From Notospermus geniculatus (taxonomy: Eukaryota; Nemertea; Pilidiophora; Heteronemertea; Lineidae): DNA of 64,000 bases. The first letter of the stretch is position 1; each line of letters begins with the position of its first letter. Of this stretch, positions 1 through 12,241 are shown piece by piece. The notes under the pieces are model-generated. The model searched no databases, had not been told where the DNA came from, and was given only the letters and a program-made list of their open reading frames with translations. The stretch lies in assembly GCA_002633025.1 (NCBI GenBank), contig NMRB01000020.1, forward strand, positions 216,631-280,630, given 5' to 3'. A program made the position numbers and the translations under genes.

Positions 1-1870
1 TCTGGGGAACCCATGATGACGTCAGCCGAGGAATTTCGAGCGGTAAAAATAGATGAGCACATGCGTTTGTTTTAATGGACTTAGAATTTCTGGGGAATAA
101 ACCTGAATGGAGTTTCTTTCCTTATAAATACGAAGCTTTGGAGGATATTTTTTTTAAATTTTTGGTATTTAGGATGTCTTCTCTCCCAAAGGATATTTCT
201 TTGTTTGGGTAACAGCAGGGGCGGATGTAGGATTTTGGCAACGGGGGTTCAGCACCGACAAATGGAATGATTTGGAATATGCAAATATGGAATATGCAAT
301 GAAAAAAGGATTAGAGCCTGTATCGTAAGCCACTTACGGTGCTGCTACTCATGTCAATTCAACGGGTCAAAGCGGCCCGCGCCCCAGACAGGGGTGTGGG
401 GGGTCTCCCCCAGGAAAATTTGAAAATACATCGATGCAGTGAGACGCGTTCTGGGGCATTTTCCTTTGACGTTTTGTTCCTAACAACCACATCCGAAATC
501 AGTGTTTTGACCCAGAAATCTTTGATCTGTGGTTAGCACTGACTCGTTTTGGCGGGGGAGGGACCATAAGGCTCTGAGGGTGGTTACAAAGGGGGCAGAA
601 TAGTTGTACTAGGCAATTGGTCATTTAGCAATCGGCCCTGTCCTCCTCAACGCGTTGTTTTTAATGTGAGGGCACTGTTCGCCAAAGGGGAAGGGGTTTC
701 GCACCCCCCCCCCGACCCCCTGGAGACGCCCATGACTCTGGTTACGTCGTGGCACCTGGGGAGAGGGGGCCGGGATTACATAGATTTTCGATTGGATGCT
801 ATCAAAGTTGAGCCATGGGACCCCCTCCTCCCCCTCCCCATGGACCATAGGCCTATGCCAGGAGTAAAAGATTCTGGAGGCATTTTTATGAGAGGTTAAG
901 TGGCTCTCAGTTGTAAACATCCTCCCTGTTACACAGTCGGATCCAGGGGGGTTCGGCGAGGGGGGGGTCGATCCTTGGCGGCGGTGGTGACCATTTTTAA
1001 AAAAAGCATTTCTGGTTTAAAGAAGAGTTCGGAGGATATACTGTAGGCCTACGAAGGTGGTGTTCCCACGGCATTGTTGATAGCATCCAATCGAAGGCCT
1101 TTGTAATCCCGGCCCGCACTCCCCAGCTCCAGGGGGTCGGGGGGGGGGGTGCGAACCCCCTTCCCCTTTGGCGAACAGTGTCCTCACATTCAAAAAAACA
1201 ACGCGTTGAGGAGGACAGGGCCGATTGCTAAATGACCAATTGCCTAGTAGCCTACAAGTATTCTGCCCCCTTTGTAACCACCCTCAGAGCCTTATGGTCC
1301 CTCCCCCACCGAAACGAGTCAGTGTTTTGATGTCAACGACAGCCAGAAATCTTTGATCTATGTTTGCACTGATTTCGGATGTGATTTTTAGGAACAAAAC
1401 GTCAAAGGAAAATGCCCCAGAACGCGTCTCACTGCATCTATGTATTTTCAAATTTTCCTGGGGGAGGCCCCCACACACCCCGTCGAGGGCGAGGGCCGCT
1501 TTGACCCGTTGAATGACATGAGTAGCAGCACTGTAAGTGGCTTACGATACAGGCTCTAATCCTTTTTTCATTGCATATTCCATATTTGCATATTCCAAAT
1601 CATTCCATTTGTCGGTGCTGAACCCCCGTTGCCAAAATCCTAGATCCGCCCCTGCTGTTACCCAAACAAAGAAATATCCTTTGGGAGAGAAGACATCCTA
1701 AATACCAAAAATTAAAAAAAAAATATCCTGCAAAGCTTCGTATTTATAAGGAAAGAAACTCCATTCAGGTTTATTCCCCAGAAATTCTAAGTCCATCAAA
1801 ACAAACGCATGTGCTCATCTATTTTTACCGCTCGAAATTCCACGGCTGGCGTCATCATGGGTTCTCCAGA
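1..1870. mobile_element. Large foldback element with ~0.8-kb inverted arms
   Basis: Bases 1-805 and 1,078-1,870 are inverted copies of each other, separated by a loop of about 270 bp. The left end reads TCTGGGGAACCCATGATGAC and the reverse complement of the right end reads TCTGGAGAACCCATGATGAC. Both arms carry internal G/C homopolymer runs. No transposase-like reading frame is visible; the short frames inside are mirror images created by the arms. The left terminus coincides with the first base of the window, so a target-site duplication cannot be tested and the element could extend further left. A foldback or long-TIR non-autonomous DNA transposon is the likely class. Confidence 0.8.
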
Positions 1871-2780
1871 GCTATTTATAGCGGGCCATGTGCTTTTCTA
1901 AAAATAGTACATTGCCGCCATGACACCTCCTCGAAACACTCTTGATCTAGCCAGACCCGTTTGCTTAGCAACGCGTTATTGCAAATGGCGGCGATGTCGT
2001 TTGCCCGTGAGGGGCGGAGATCATGCGAGATTAGGCCCATTTCAGACATATTTCCGTATATTCTTTTCATGACGTGCTTCAGATACTTATTTAAGTTGTT
2101 GCTGAGTATGAACGTTGTGTCTAAAACGCGTGGGTGAACTGATCACGCACGGAACGAAATCTAAATTCTCCCAGATTGCAACACTCCAAGATGGTGGCCA
2201 GTCACTTTTCCAAAACCGGAAGTCGAAAACGTCGACAAAAACTTCTTTTCCCGACTTGGTCATTCGACTACTTCACTTGTTGCATTTAATTGGGGGGGGG
2301 GGGGGGTGGGGGGGGGGGGGGTTGTCCGAGTACTGTGCAGACTTGGTGGTACGACTATCACTCTATGTCACCATCGGCATGTTCGGTGTACTTTTGTTTC
2401 ACTCCGCATGCATTGCAATTAATTGCATGCATTGCAGTGCATGTCATGTGCATGAATGTGCAGTGCAGCAGGTCTTCACTTTACACAGCAAAATGAAAGT
2501 AACGAATAAGCGTGATTCGACGCAAAGATGCCCAGTCATTGTACTCACCTTCCCTGTTTGAATGTTCTTCAACTTATACATCACATCAGATGGTATACCT
2601 GTCGGATCAATAGGCTTGTACTGGGGTTTTAATTTGTACATCACACTATCTTGAGCCGGCCCATTCCTCACTCCTCACGGCGGCCATGTCTGCGACCATC
2701 GGGAATTGTCGGCAATTTCCGGACGACACGTGTGCTAGAACGTATGGGGTACCATATCGACAAAATCTCTTGTACAGGTG
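1871..2780. other. Non-coding stretch with poly-G and TGCA-rich tracts
   Basis: No recognisable gene lies here apart from a possible short exon at 2,544-2,671 (separate entry). It contains two G homopolymers (2,292-2,306 and 2,308-2,321) split by one T. A TGCA/GCATGC-rich low-complexity tract follows at about 2,405-2,470. YY1-like motifs (ATGGCCGCC on the minus strand near 2,690 and AAGATGGTGGC on the plus strand near 2,190) are compatible with promoter activity, but this is only suggestive. Confidence 0.4.
2544..2671 (-). CDS. Possible first coding exon of an unidentified gene
   Basis: On the minus strand an ATG at 2,671 opens a frame beginning MRNGPAQDSVMYKLKPQYKP. It contains a twice-used DVMYKLK-like motif (SVMYKLK, then SDVMYKLK) and runs into a strong donor (AAG then GTGAGT) near 2,544. 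The upstream flank has a YY1-like ATGGCCGCC, whose ATG is out of frame with this one. I do not recognise the peptide. The gene would continue to the left, beyond the foldback element or outside the window. It could equally be a chance frame in a transposon-rich area. Only the single exon and donor are seen; no function is proposed. Confidence 0.25.
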
Positions 2781-3152
2781 TAGACTAGTACCTGGTCCTA
2801 CCGATGGTGTCGCTTTTGAATGGTAGGACCAGTCGTTGCCGCCATTTGTGGTGGAATTCTGACAGTGACGTCACTTGAAAATTTTTATGTAAATTATGTA
2901 AATTTAATCAATTCACAATACGGCTGACGTACCAGAATGCAGATAGAAGGTGACCGACCTTTGACCCAGGAAATTCACCAATCACGCCGGGGGTTTTCCA
3001 TGTTAAAAATAGAAAATCTATCAACATAATAGTTCACATACTTACCACCTGCGCCAGCACCGACCAATCAGAGGCACGAAGGCGGTAGGCACGCCCGGTC
3101 CTAACATATGCAAAAGCCCGATGTAAAATAGTTAGGATCGGGTACCAGTCTA
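2781..3152. mobile_element. MITE with 9-bp target duplication (Mutator-like)
   Basis: The element starts TAGACTAGTACC and ends GGTACCAGTCTA, which are inverted repeats with one mismatch, continuing into TGGTCCTACC versus the complement of GTTAGGATCG. It is bounded on both sides by the direct repeat GTACAGGTG (2,772-2,780 and 3,153-3,161). A 9-bp duplication is characteristic of Mutator-like transposons. At 372 bp and without a reading frame it is non-autonomous. A fragment of the same terminus (GTACCAGTCTAGG) recurs near 3,460. Confidence 0.75.
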
Positions 3153-3161
3153 GTACAGGTG

Positions 3162-3990
3162 TAACAATCTTAAGAGGTCGCCACCATCGTTCCTCGGCTG
3201 AGACCTCTCAAAACGGCTAAACCCAGAATGAGCACAAGATTCTTGTGCTCATCGATTTTACAAATATTTCGTAAAGTAATTGCACCAAAAATTGCAATTT
3301 GTTCCAGTATTTGAAAAAATACTACTATTTTAACATTCTGTTGGGTATTCAGTGTTTTATTTTGGAACAAAGTACGAACTCTTTCGAATCCCTATGCAAT
3401 TGCTTGTGCAACGGTCAGAAATTCATCCGCCTTGAAAAACGCATTTGCGCTGTGCAAAAGTAGTACCAGTCTAGGCATTTCCAGAGTTTAATGTGGCAAT
3501 GTTGAACTCTGGGTACGAGATTGTTCCGGTAAGTCTGGTTTCCTGTCTCGATTCTGGGACTGGTTCGCTACTTGAATCTAGCACAGCTGCATTTACTACA
3601 TCCCCCATGGTCAATTTTCTTTGTCACAAACAATAAATCATAATACAATAATATTGTATATAGGCCTACCAATACCTTTTGGCAGAAAATAAATAATTCA
3701 ACAAGACCACTTCACTAAAACATAATATAGTTCCTTTAATATATACCCCGGCCAGAATTAGCCCGATAACAGATCATATGACTTTAAGCAAAATGTGTCA
3801 TAAGACGGTAACAATGCAGTAAAACGTGGTTACTACAATGACGAACGATCACTCCACTTTTGATACTGAACTTCCATGCCTTGACTGGGTGGGTTGTTCA
3901 GAACAAGAAGAATATACTTTGGCACGAATTCTATTCTTAGCATCCTCTGCCATATTCAGCCTAGATTTTGATGAGAAAACAAAAAATCCA
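3162..3990. other. Region downstream of SCFD2, no gene seen
   Basis: This AT-rich stretch is downstream of the SCFD2 stop codon on the minus strand. It has no convincing exon. A minus-strand ATTAAA polyadenylation-like hexamer lies at about 3,733-3,738, roughly 510 nt past the stop, and could mark the 3' end of SCFD2. The fragment GTACCAGTCTAGG near 3,460 resembles the terminus of the neighbouring 2,781-3,152 element. Confidence 0.4.
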
Positions 3991-4193
3991 ATTGTGACCG
4001 GCACAACAAAATGAGTCGGAATGCACACAGAAGAAGACCGAAGATGACACCAGACAACAATTTCAGAAATGGACAAAGTCAAATTTCACAATGGGCAGAC
4101 AACCTGAAATCAACAAACCGTTGGTGTCACCTTGGACATGTTGGGTCTTCTTCTGTGCGCATTCAAACTCATTTTGCTGTGGCAGGTCACAAT
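3991..4193. mobile_element. Inverted-repeat MITE in the SCFD2 3' UTR
   Basis: The left arm (ATTGTGACCGGCACAACAAA...) and the right arm (...TTTGCTGTGGCAGGTCACAAT) are about 80-bp imperfect inverted repeats; the arms include GCACACAGAAGAAGACC and its complement. It lies just past the SCFD2 stop codon, so it would be transcribed as a hairpin in the 3' UTR if the transcript runs to about 3,735. Confidence 0.6.
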
Positions 4194-4246
4194 GAATGTC
4201 TAATCAACAACGGGTCCCAAGAAAACAACAGAACATGTGCAATCAT

Positions 4247-7200
4247 TCACACCGAGCCTGTATCAAGTGGACCCCTCAAGAACAGTGAATCAGCCAAATC
4301 TGCTGGCTTTGCCAAACAAGTGCTCCCAATAATGATCTCTGTATTTGTATCAAATTTTGATACAGTATCTTGTATCTGTTTCACTTCATTATTGGTAACT
4401 CCTCCTACTACAAATATGATCAAAAGAGGATGATCATTTAGGCGTGGCTTGCTCACACTCATGAAGTACCTGCAAGACAAAGGAGAACAAAAGTCCATAA
4501 TTGTTTATATCATAACAGAACCAAATTGATTCTTTTATACTTGAATTAGAAACACCAACTTTTGTAGCACTCGTAAAATGAGCTGAAGTAATGCCCACTT
4601 TGCTTTCAAACAATGATGGCCAGCGCATTTGTTCGAAATACTGACCCAAAGCCTGTTTTGAGTAAGTCCTTCAGACCACTTGACTTGTATTCTACATCTA
4701 CCAAATCTGGTTTATTTGGATTGAAGATTTCTTCCACTATTTGCTGTATGAGAGGCCGGTAAGATCCAGGGGATGTCATGCTGCCCGGATCATAGGTCTG
4801 ACTGAAAAATGAAAATTTACATTGTGTATTTGTTACATGTACATGAAAGATAATCTGGCTACTCAGTTTCAGCAATGATTTTGGAATGCTTTTCAACATC
4901 TTCAGCAAAACAGCTAGTATGCCTTGAGCAAATTGCCAACAAGGTGAAAAACATTCAAAACACACCTAAATTTTTTAAGGCCCTTCCTTGCACTGCCGAC
5001 TGATCGTAGTCTACAGAAGATATCGTCCAATGTTGACCTCACTTTCTGTACATTTTTAGAATCCTCAACTGAAAAGAAACAAAACGTCGTTGCAGCAGAG
5101 ATTGAAGTGTGAATGTCAGCACATGATTCTGCAGGCACAGTACTGGGTATACACACCACTTGCCTCTTCTAAACATAATTTGACACTTACAAATTGAATC
5201 AAGTGTTTCCGGCAGATCCAGCTCTGTTGTGATGGCAGTCGCCAACAATTCTTTCAGCAGATCTTCCTCTCTCATTGAGTGTGTCACATCCTCCACAAGG
5301 GAATAGGAAAAGATCAACAGGTGGAGCACCTCTTCTAAATTCAATTCCCTGAAAATGTCAACAGAACATCTTGGAAATTTTCAGGTGTTTCACTGAGAGA
5401 CTAAAAGCGCACTTTCAGCTCTTTAGTCTGGATTTCACAACTATTTCTAAATTTCTTCACTAAATGTACTGCTGCTATTCACGATTCACCAAAGACTGTG
5501 AAAACCTTTGATAACACTGCATAAAAAAAACATCTATTGCAGATAAAAATATTACACAGTGTACCTAAATACTAGTAACAAGAGTACTGATAAATATCAG
5601 CCACTTTGGCAAAACCAGTCGCACGTCGCTCAGAAGTTGAGCCGAAATGAACTAAGATGACACCAGGAGAGAATGGAAGAAATAGATTCTGTCATATTTT
5701 ATAATAGGCAGACAATATTGAAAGTGACAAACATTTGGTCTCAACCTGCCAAGGTAAGAGCGACAAGTGTCTGGTTTTGCCAGAGCGGCTCACAAATGTG
5801 AAGTGCTCTAAGTGTTAGACATCATCCTTTCCATACCTTTCATTCAACGGTTTCTGCATCTCTTTATCTAGTAGTAAGGTTATCTGATTGACAGCACTTG
5901 GGCAGTCCTCATCCCCCATGTTCTGCAGTAGAAGCTTCTCTATACTTTGCAATGCATCGTATCGTCCATACTGTTCATGGCGCAGTGTTTGAATAACAGC
6001 ATTGGCTATCTGTAATAACCCACTATGCTTCTGAATGACTTGGCTGTTACCTCTGAAAAACACGCATGGAAACCTGAATAAAGATTCCTGGCCCTAGTCT
6101 GTATGACAGGCATATAGAGTCTAATGTGTGAGGGCAAGGCAATCAATTTTACAGGCCAGGTGACGTAAAGTCTATAGGACAGATTTGTGAGGCAAAGTGA
6201 GAGAACTACCAGAGATACACAGACCAGTTCATATGACTTACTTGAAAAGTTTGACATGGGAATCCAACTGATCAGCAGTAATTCTTCCTGGCTTGCCAGA
6301 CATCTTCAATGGAAGGTTCTCCTTCATGGCTGCTTCTACTAATCGTTTATTGACTTCCATCAGGGCTTCTTTTTGCTTTGAAAGGACTAGGTAATTTAGA
6401 AGATCAGCTGATTTGCTTTTCTGATCCTGTGCCAGGCATCCTGGCACTATCACACTTTGGTTGTTGTCATCACTGCAAATTAAAGAAAATAACATTAGGA
6501 CCAATGGTCATCTACCGACATATATCAGGAAATATCATTCTTACAAGTCACATGTAGACATGTGACGACGACCACCCTTCCCTTCAAGCAAGACCAGAGA
6601 AGAAACAACGAAAAGAAGTCACTACAGTCACACTGCATCTTGAATTTTTGACTCACCTGACGATTGAGCACAAGTTAGCCATATTAACACATACATCATT
6701 CCTATGGAGGGGCAGACACGGCAGCATATTGCATATCTTATCTGCAATACTTTCTCCTAAGTGACAAAATGGGCCAGTTAGGTCTAACGTCCGGTCAATG
6801 AACAGGATAGAGGCTTTATTGGTAGCACTCTTTCTTCTTCCCCTTGCTGGTGCATAGTTTGCTAATTCTGTGGCCAATATCCGACTGGTGTTTCCAATAG
6901 CATAACAGTCGTCTCTCACATTCAGCTGGTCCATCAGACTATTTATGGCACTCACGATCCCCTAATGAGTTAGAAAAGAATTACAATCAGATGGGATGAG
7001 TGAGAGAGCATTTTACAGACATTCATGAACCGGTACACTTCTTATGTGATTAAATTCGGCATTGTTAGCAGCTCTTCTGAGATAAACTTGGTAAACCAGT
7101 AGCAGGAAACAGTGTATCCCAGGAATTCAACCCAGACTACAGAGGTGACAGGTGCTGAAGTTCCAGATGCAACCCCCTTATAGCCCAGTGCATGGTATTC

Positions 7201-8546
7201 CACCTTTCGGAAGAAGCCAACACTGAAGACATCAACACCCTCCTTGTTTACCCAGGTATCCTTACCATGTACTGTATTTTCTGTAACTCTGGGAGTAGAC
7301 TAAATTCCACCTCTGACAAACTCTCTATTTTTTTTCTTTCTCCCTGAATTTAAAGACAAAAACAGGTGACTTGAAAAAAAGAACTAACAATACAAAAGTT
7401 TGCATCAATCTCGGGCAAAAGTTTTTTTCGGCTTTTTGCCTGTCTGAAGATAGAAATTGAATTGAAATATTTTCACCTACACTTACTATCTTTCCCTTGT
7501 TGAGATGAAACTCTATCTTCTTGTGGTCACCAGGTAATAAAGGGTTCACCAGGTCATATGCTGGCAGTAAGAACAAGCTTGGCAGTATAGGCACTACACC
7601 AAATGGAACATGTATCACTTCAGCAGTGAAACTCTGGAATGGAAGAAATGGCTTCAATAGGATTCACTAATCACATCATAAAATTGGTGATCACTTTAGA
7701 CAGTAGTCATGCTGGCATCAACAGAAGCCATGTACTAATCTATCCCTATTAAAATACCGAAGGTTACATACCACGTTACCCATCCACTCCAGGAGTTTCT
7801 CTTCAAACTGAAAGAATACATCCTTGTCATCACCTTCTGTTGAGCCGGTCTTGGCAAAGAGATGATGTTGAGAGCTCTGGCTAGTGATAGCAATAATATA
7901 CTGGAAGCAGCTGGATTCAGTTATGTCTTGAATGATACTCGCTGTAGTGTCAAACAGGAGTGAGCTTGTAATAAAGACAGCTTTTTTGTCACCAGATTGT
8001 GCTGACTGGAAATACATAAATCAACATAAATGAGAATAGCATTTTCAACGACAATAAACATGATATAAAACGACTGGATGATTTTTAATAGCATCATCCC
8101 CACAAAAGGAAGGTACTGGCAATGGAAACTAAGAAAGGTAGGCCCACGTCATCCTGATGCGCAGCCCAAGGGGCCCACTTATAGCACACACAGGGGGGTG
8201 GGGTGGCATCAATATGCAAGAAACAAGGGTTAAAAACCTGCTAGGCTACACTAGGCCTACCGGACCGGTATGGACAGATGGACGGTACCGGTACTGAGTT
8301 AGTGAGTAGGTCTTTCGTACTAACAATAAGCCACATATAGGCCTAAGTGACGCTCACCTCAAATGATGAGAGCTCCTTTACGTCAATTGCCCCATGTCTC
8401 AACAACCGAACAGCACCACCTGACCAATGCAAACATTCAGCACTCGGATTATCGATAAATACAACCGCCCGGTTAACTTTTGTGTCAATCAAATCCCACT
8501 GATCTACCAGTTGTGTTTTCCTTTCCATTGCCATTGGGAATAACAA
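4247..8546 (-). CDS. SCFD2: SCFD2, Sec1 family domain-containing protein 2 (complete)
   Basis: Member of the Sec1/Munc18 (SM) family, whose members bind SNAREs in membrane fusion; SCFD2 itself is one of its least characterised branches. Coding exons: 8,358-8,546, 7,772-8,005, 7,487-7,633, 7,266-7,343, 6,657-6,961, 6,242-6,472, 5,837-6,052, 5,191-5,348, 4,966-5,068, 4,646-4,801, 4,247-4,469. All junctions are GT-AG and the sum is 2,040 nt (679 aa), close to the vertebrate length of about 684. Diagnostic matches to vertebrate SCFD2 include NRAVVFIDNPSAECLHW, ELANYAPARGRRK, FIDRTLDLTG, VEEIFNPNKP, SSGLKDLLKTGF and PLLIIFVVGGV. In exon 4 the acceptor at 7,343 keeps the frame, whereas an internal AG does not. 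The start could be the ATG at 8,546 or the in-frame ATGs four and six codons later. A TGACGTCA (CRE) lies about 170 bp upstream. Confidence 0.95.
5607..5782. mobile_element. Inverted-repeat MITE in SCFD2 intron 7
   Basis: The ends are TGGCAAAACCAGTCGCACG and, on the other side, the complement of TGGCAAAACCAGACACTTG. Both arms then continue into a GTCGCTC motif. It sits wholly within the intron between coding exons 7 and 8 and has no coding potential. The target duplication is not clear because this stretch lies outside the duplicated unit and there is no empty site to compare. Confidence 0.55.
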
Positions 8547-8715
8547 GGTAATTAGGTTGTGACGGGGAAGAAATAACGCCAGATGTGACTTATATCATGG
8601 CACTCCGTACTGTACATGACACCTCGAATGCACAGCATGAGCACAGGAAGCAGCACACGAAGTTTGGCGAATTGGTATATTCTCGTCTCGGCAGCGATCG
8701 GCGGCCTGGTGGTGG

Positions 8716-8723
8716 TGACGTCA
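8716..8723. promoter_or_regulatory. Palindromic CRE upstream of SCFD2 exon 1
   Basis: The full consensus TGACGTCA lies about 170 bp upstream of the SCFD2 initiation region, in the short GC-richer stretch expected to hold its promoter. It is retained in the second copy (21,103-21,110) although the flanking bases differ between copies. Function as a CREB/ATF site is inferred from the motif and position only. Confidence 0.4.
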
Positions 8724-8823
8724 TTAGCTGTTCTATTTTTAGTGTGCTTCGCTCCGTCCGCGTGATTCTGCTGGTTTCTCACACAAACAAATAAACAAAG
8801 CACAAATCGGAATGGGAAGTGTT

Positions 8824-11226
8824 TAATATAAAGTTCTACATCTTATGAAAATACATAAAGGAATACAACTTATCCCACTATTAGAATAACCATGTCTTCA
8901 ACGTGCAGTTGCAACACTGGCCGAAATAATTTGCCCACAATCTTCAAGGTAATTTTACTTCATTAACAGGTCCCAGGCAGAGACCTTAAAACCAGTCAGT
9001 ATACAGCAGATAGTGCAGACCATCGGTCAGACCAGCAGGCATCTTTGGCTTTCATCAATACCCCATTTTCAGGCCCATTGAAGGGGACGGTATCTTTCTG
9101 CTGAATTGTAGGGAGCGGTAGGGATTGCAAATAAATCCCATCGTAAAGGAATACAAGAAGAAGAACAATCCTCACTTCTATACTATGATAGACTGATCAA
9201 TTCTCCATAACATTTACACATCTATGCTTGTATAACAGGGAGTCTATTTACAGTTTAAAAGAAATTATACTACCGGTACATTATTTACACATGTGTGTAC
9301 ATTTCAACTAGATGCTGAACAGAAGTACAGTGGGAATAAATTGCAGGACATGTAGGAATGTAAGATAACAAAGTGAAAATGGCAATTTTGGGTTTTTTAC
9401 CCTCCAAAGTGATAAGTTAGTGCCAACATTGGAGAAATGCCAGAGCCCCCTCGTTTGCCATTCACTGTCACCAAAGTAGCCTAGTGGTTTAAGGCGTGTG
9501 CCCCTGAGTGCTGGCGATTGATGCCATATGCGAGGGTTTGTGGGTTCGATCCTGGTAGGAAGCAATGTCTTTCACCTTAGAAACCCGATTTCTATTTCAT
9601 ATTCACTGTCACCAAAGACATTACATGTACCGGTACATGTCACTAATAAATATACATGTATGAAGGAACTTGGGCATTCTCTTTTTTTGGCCAAGACTGT
9701 ACATGCCATTTTTGTGCAATTTCAAAATATTTCTTTGCAAAACAGTGCCCTGTCACTGCCGTTGCAAATTGTCACTATTTGTGCAGTGCATATTAAAACG
9801 TTTCAATGAGTTTTACAGGAATTTAGTGAATCATATGTAGTTTTGAATCGAAGAGCTTCCATTGCTATTCACCACAAAGGGTAATTTTTTATTTGCATTT
9901 ATTTAATTTGTTCATTTATAGCACATAAAGACAAACACTGTCATATCGCTCTCCCACATTTTGTCCCAAGCCCAACCTTGGCTACATGACAGATTTTTTC
10001 ATTCATTTCAGCATTTCGAGGAATCTGTGCACTCACCAAAAAGTTTTTTATGAAATTAACCAATTTTTCTGAGCAACTGCTTTGGCCTCTCTATTACTGT
10101 ACGGACAAAAGAGAGTAAATCAGCCTGTTCACCAACTACGTTGGCTCTGACTCCTACAAAGCTTTCATAAGAAGTTGTTCTACAAAGACTTGATTCTACA
10201 CTAGTTCCAATGCAAAGGAGAAAAGCATTATTCATAACTAAAGATACAGCAATGACAAGATGTTATGAGAGACAAACGCTCTCATTTTGCTCACACTGAG
10301 AATATTCTATAAGACCCAGAGAACACAAAACTAGGACAGACAGTGCATGACAATCAGATACAATGGATGGAGTGGACTGTTGAATTGAAAGACATCCAAT
10401 TGCATGAAATAAAGATTTGATCAAAAGACATCGAATGCCCATACGAAATGTATTTAAAACATTTCAAAGGGCCAACAGAAAGAGATGGTGATAACACTGC
10501 CTTTCACCTTCCATACCATCTCCCATGAAACGTGTTGTAGGCATCAAAGCTGAAACCATTTTGGTAATTCAACTCCAACCTCATGTTTCATAGAATTTTT
10601 TTTTCAAATGTAACTTGGGTCTCAGTCATTCACTTTGACAGTGTGGTCAATTAGTTCATCTGAAGATGATCACCTCTTTTGCTGCCTTTGTTTTACATTT
10701 ATCCAAGAGTCCACATCTCCAGACATGACCCACTCGTGTGAAGCTTGCCAAGAAATACCCGCTTTACCACAATACAATGCCTAAAGTGTCAGTCTCACTT
10801 GCAAAGCTTAGGGATCCATAGTCACAAAGTTCTGGCCAAGTTCAGATTCCCACAAGCTTGAGAGCAGTTGTCCTTGAATTTCAAGATATCCGTGCACATC
10901 ATCTAAAATCCATTGTCATACGATGACTTCAGTGAATCATATCACATTATCCACACAGTATTCTTGAGGCACTCCTCCAAAACTTAGTACTGCCCAGTTT
11001 TCGTTTTCCCACCACCCTTGTCTGGAAATAATCAGTATATTGCTGGTGAGGTAGTGTCTTTATGATTATCACAGATTCCAAGTCAGAATTAAACCACGCC
11101 GCCATGACAAGAATTAAGCCACTGTTCTGATGATGAGAATGCCTCATTCCGAAATCCTCTTCTCTACTACTCATGGCACTCTCATGAAACATCAGAAACT
11201 GTTGGTTGTTTTCAATGGTACATCGA
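8824..11226. other. Intergenic stretch between SCFD2 and the partial FAM149 copy
   Basis: No coding exon is supported. The interval should hold the 3' untranslated region of the partial FAM149 copy and the SCFD2 upstream flank. It contains a SINE insertion (9,477-9,600) absent from the second copy and several TACCGGTA-type micro-insertions. The homologous interval in the second copy is 21,240-24,478. Confidence 0.5.
9477..9600 (+). mobile_element. tRNA-derived SINE with 17-bp target duplication
   Basis: The 124-bp body carries an RNA polymerase III A box (TAGCCTAGTGG) about 5 bp from its start and a B box (GGTTCGATCCT) some 65 bp later, the layout of a tRNA gene. It is flanked by perfect direct repeats ATTCACTGTCACCAAAG at 9,460-9,476 and 9,601-9,617. 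The homologous site in the second copy (near 22,137) has one copy of this motif and no insert, so the insertion is directly visible. The tail CACCTTAGAAACCCGAT recurs at about 39,244. Confidence 0.85.
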
Positions 11227-11474
11227 TCATCTGACAACTTGGCTCAACTGACGACCACGGCGGTATGGATTGTTTGGCGCCTGGGACGGAACTGGAAAAG
11301 AAAGTGAATCCATGATATTTGGTGTAAAATTCAAACAAGCAGCTGCTGAAAACATGTTTCATGACAATTCTTGACAAATCCTAATTTTAAATAGCTTATT
11401 TCTATAAGATGTAAGAGGAAGATTCTTGGTAACTGCAAACCAACCTTGTACTTCATCAACTCCTTGGATATCAG

Positions 11475-11613
11475 GGCCCAGTTGCACAAAGAATCTTAAG
11501 TCTAAGAAAAAACTTAAGTCTGAAATGAAGTCATCTGATTTGCTGAAACCTGGTCACATGATGACTTAAGTCAAACTTTCAAGTAGACTTAAGATTTTTT
11601 GTGAAACTGGGCC
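11475..11613. mobile_element. MITE, GGCCCAGTTNCAC termini, CAG target duplication
   Basis: Termini GGCCCAGTTGCACAAAG and the complement of TTTGTGAAACTGGGCC flank a core rich in CTTAAGTCT and its complement. The flanking CAG is duplicated (11,472-11,474 and 11,614-11,616). The second copy has an empty site (ATCAGTTTACC, near 24,725). The 139-bp element has no coding capacity. Confidence 0.8.
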
Positions 11614-12241
11614 CAGTTTACCCGGTACACCGACAATCCGGTACGTTAGATTTCTCTACGAAACAGTAGTATCAATATTGCCAAAGTGTCAAAACCGGTG
11701 ATATTGGCATCGTTTAACCTTCAAACATTATGATTTGAAGGAAAAGGCAGTGTGTGCCAAGTTATCACTTGGGAAAAGATTAACTCTGGTGCTTCAGTTC
11801 ATTCATAAGTGGTCTTGGTAGGGTAGGGAAAAGGGATGCAAGCAAGGGAAAGGATTGATCATGTTAAGTCAAGAAACTGAATCAACCCAGGAAAATATCA
11901 TGAACAAATGTGAAAACGGTGACAAAACTGGATTTCAATCACACTTTGCAGCACGAAACAGAACTGCGCATTAGAACTAGGGATCTTGTTAGCATAAAAA
12001 CCTTTTAAGCTCAAAAGTAGAATTCAAATTGCCAACACTCTAAGACTTACCCCAACCCTAAAATAAATCGGCTGAAATGGTGCAGGTGACACGTGAAGCA
12101 AGGACAGGGACTTGCAGTATCAGCTTCATGTCCAAACAGTAATGAGTACTGGGGATAACTTCAGTTAAATTTGGGCAGGTTGGACAACACAGTGAATACA
12201 GGTTTTGCCACCAACCCTTCATGTACTGTATGACTAGATTA

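Noticed and set aside
621-920. Overlapping 77-99 codon frames in the foldback element
   Set aside because: They are created by the inverted arms and G/C-rich tracts, appear on both strands, and match no protein family I know.
2115-2561. Plus-strand frame of 148 codons
   Set aside because: It runs through a poly-G tract and a TGCA low-complexity repeat, which give a polyglycine and His/Cys-rich peptide typical of non-coding sequence.
4011-4433. Plus-strand 140-codon frame
   Set aside because: It overlaps the SCFD2 last exon and its 3' UTR MITE on the opposite strand; a shadow frame.
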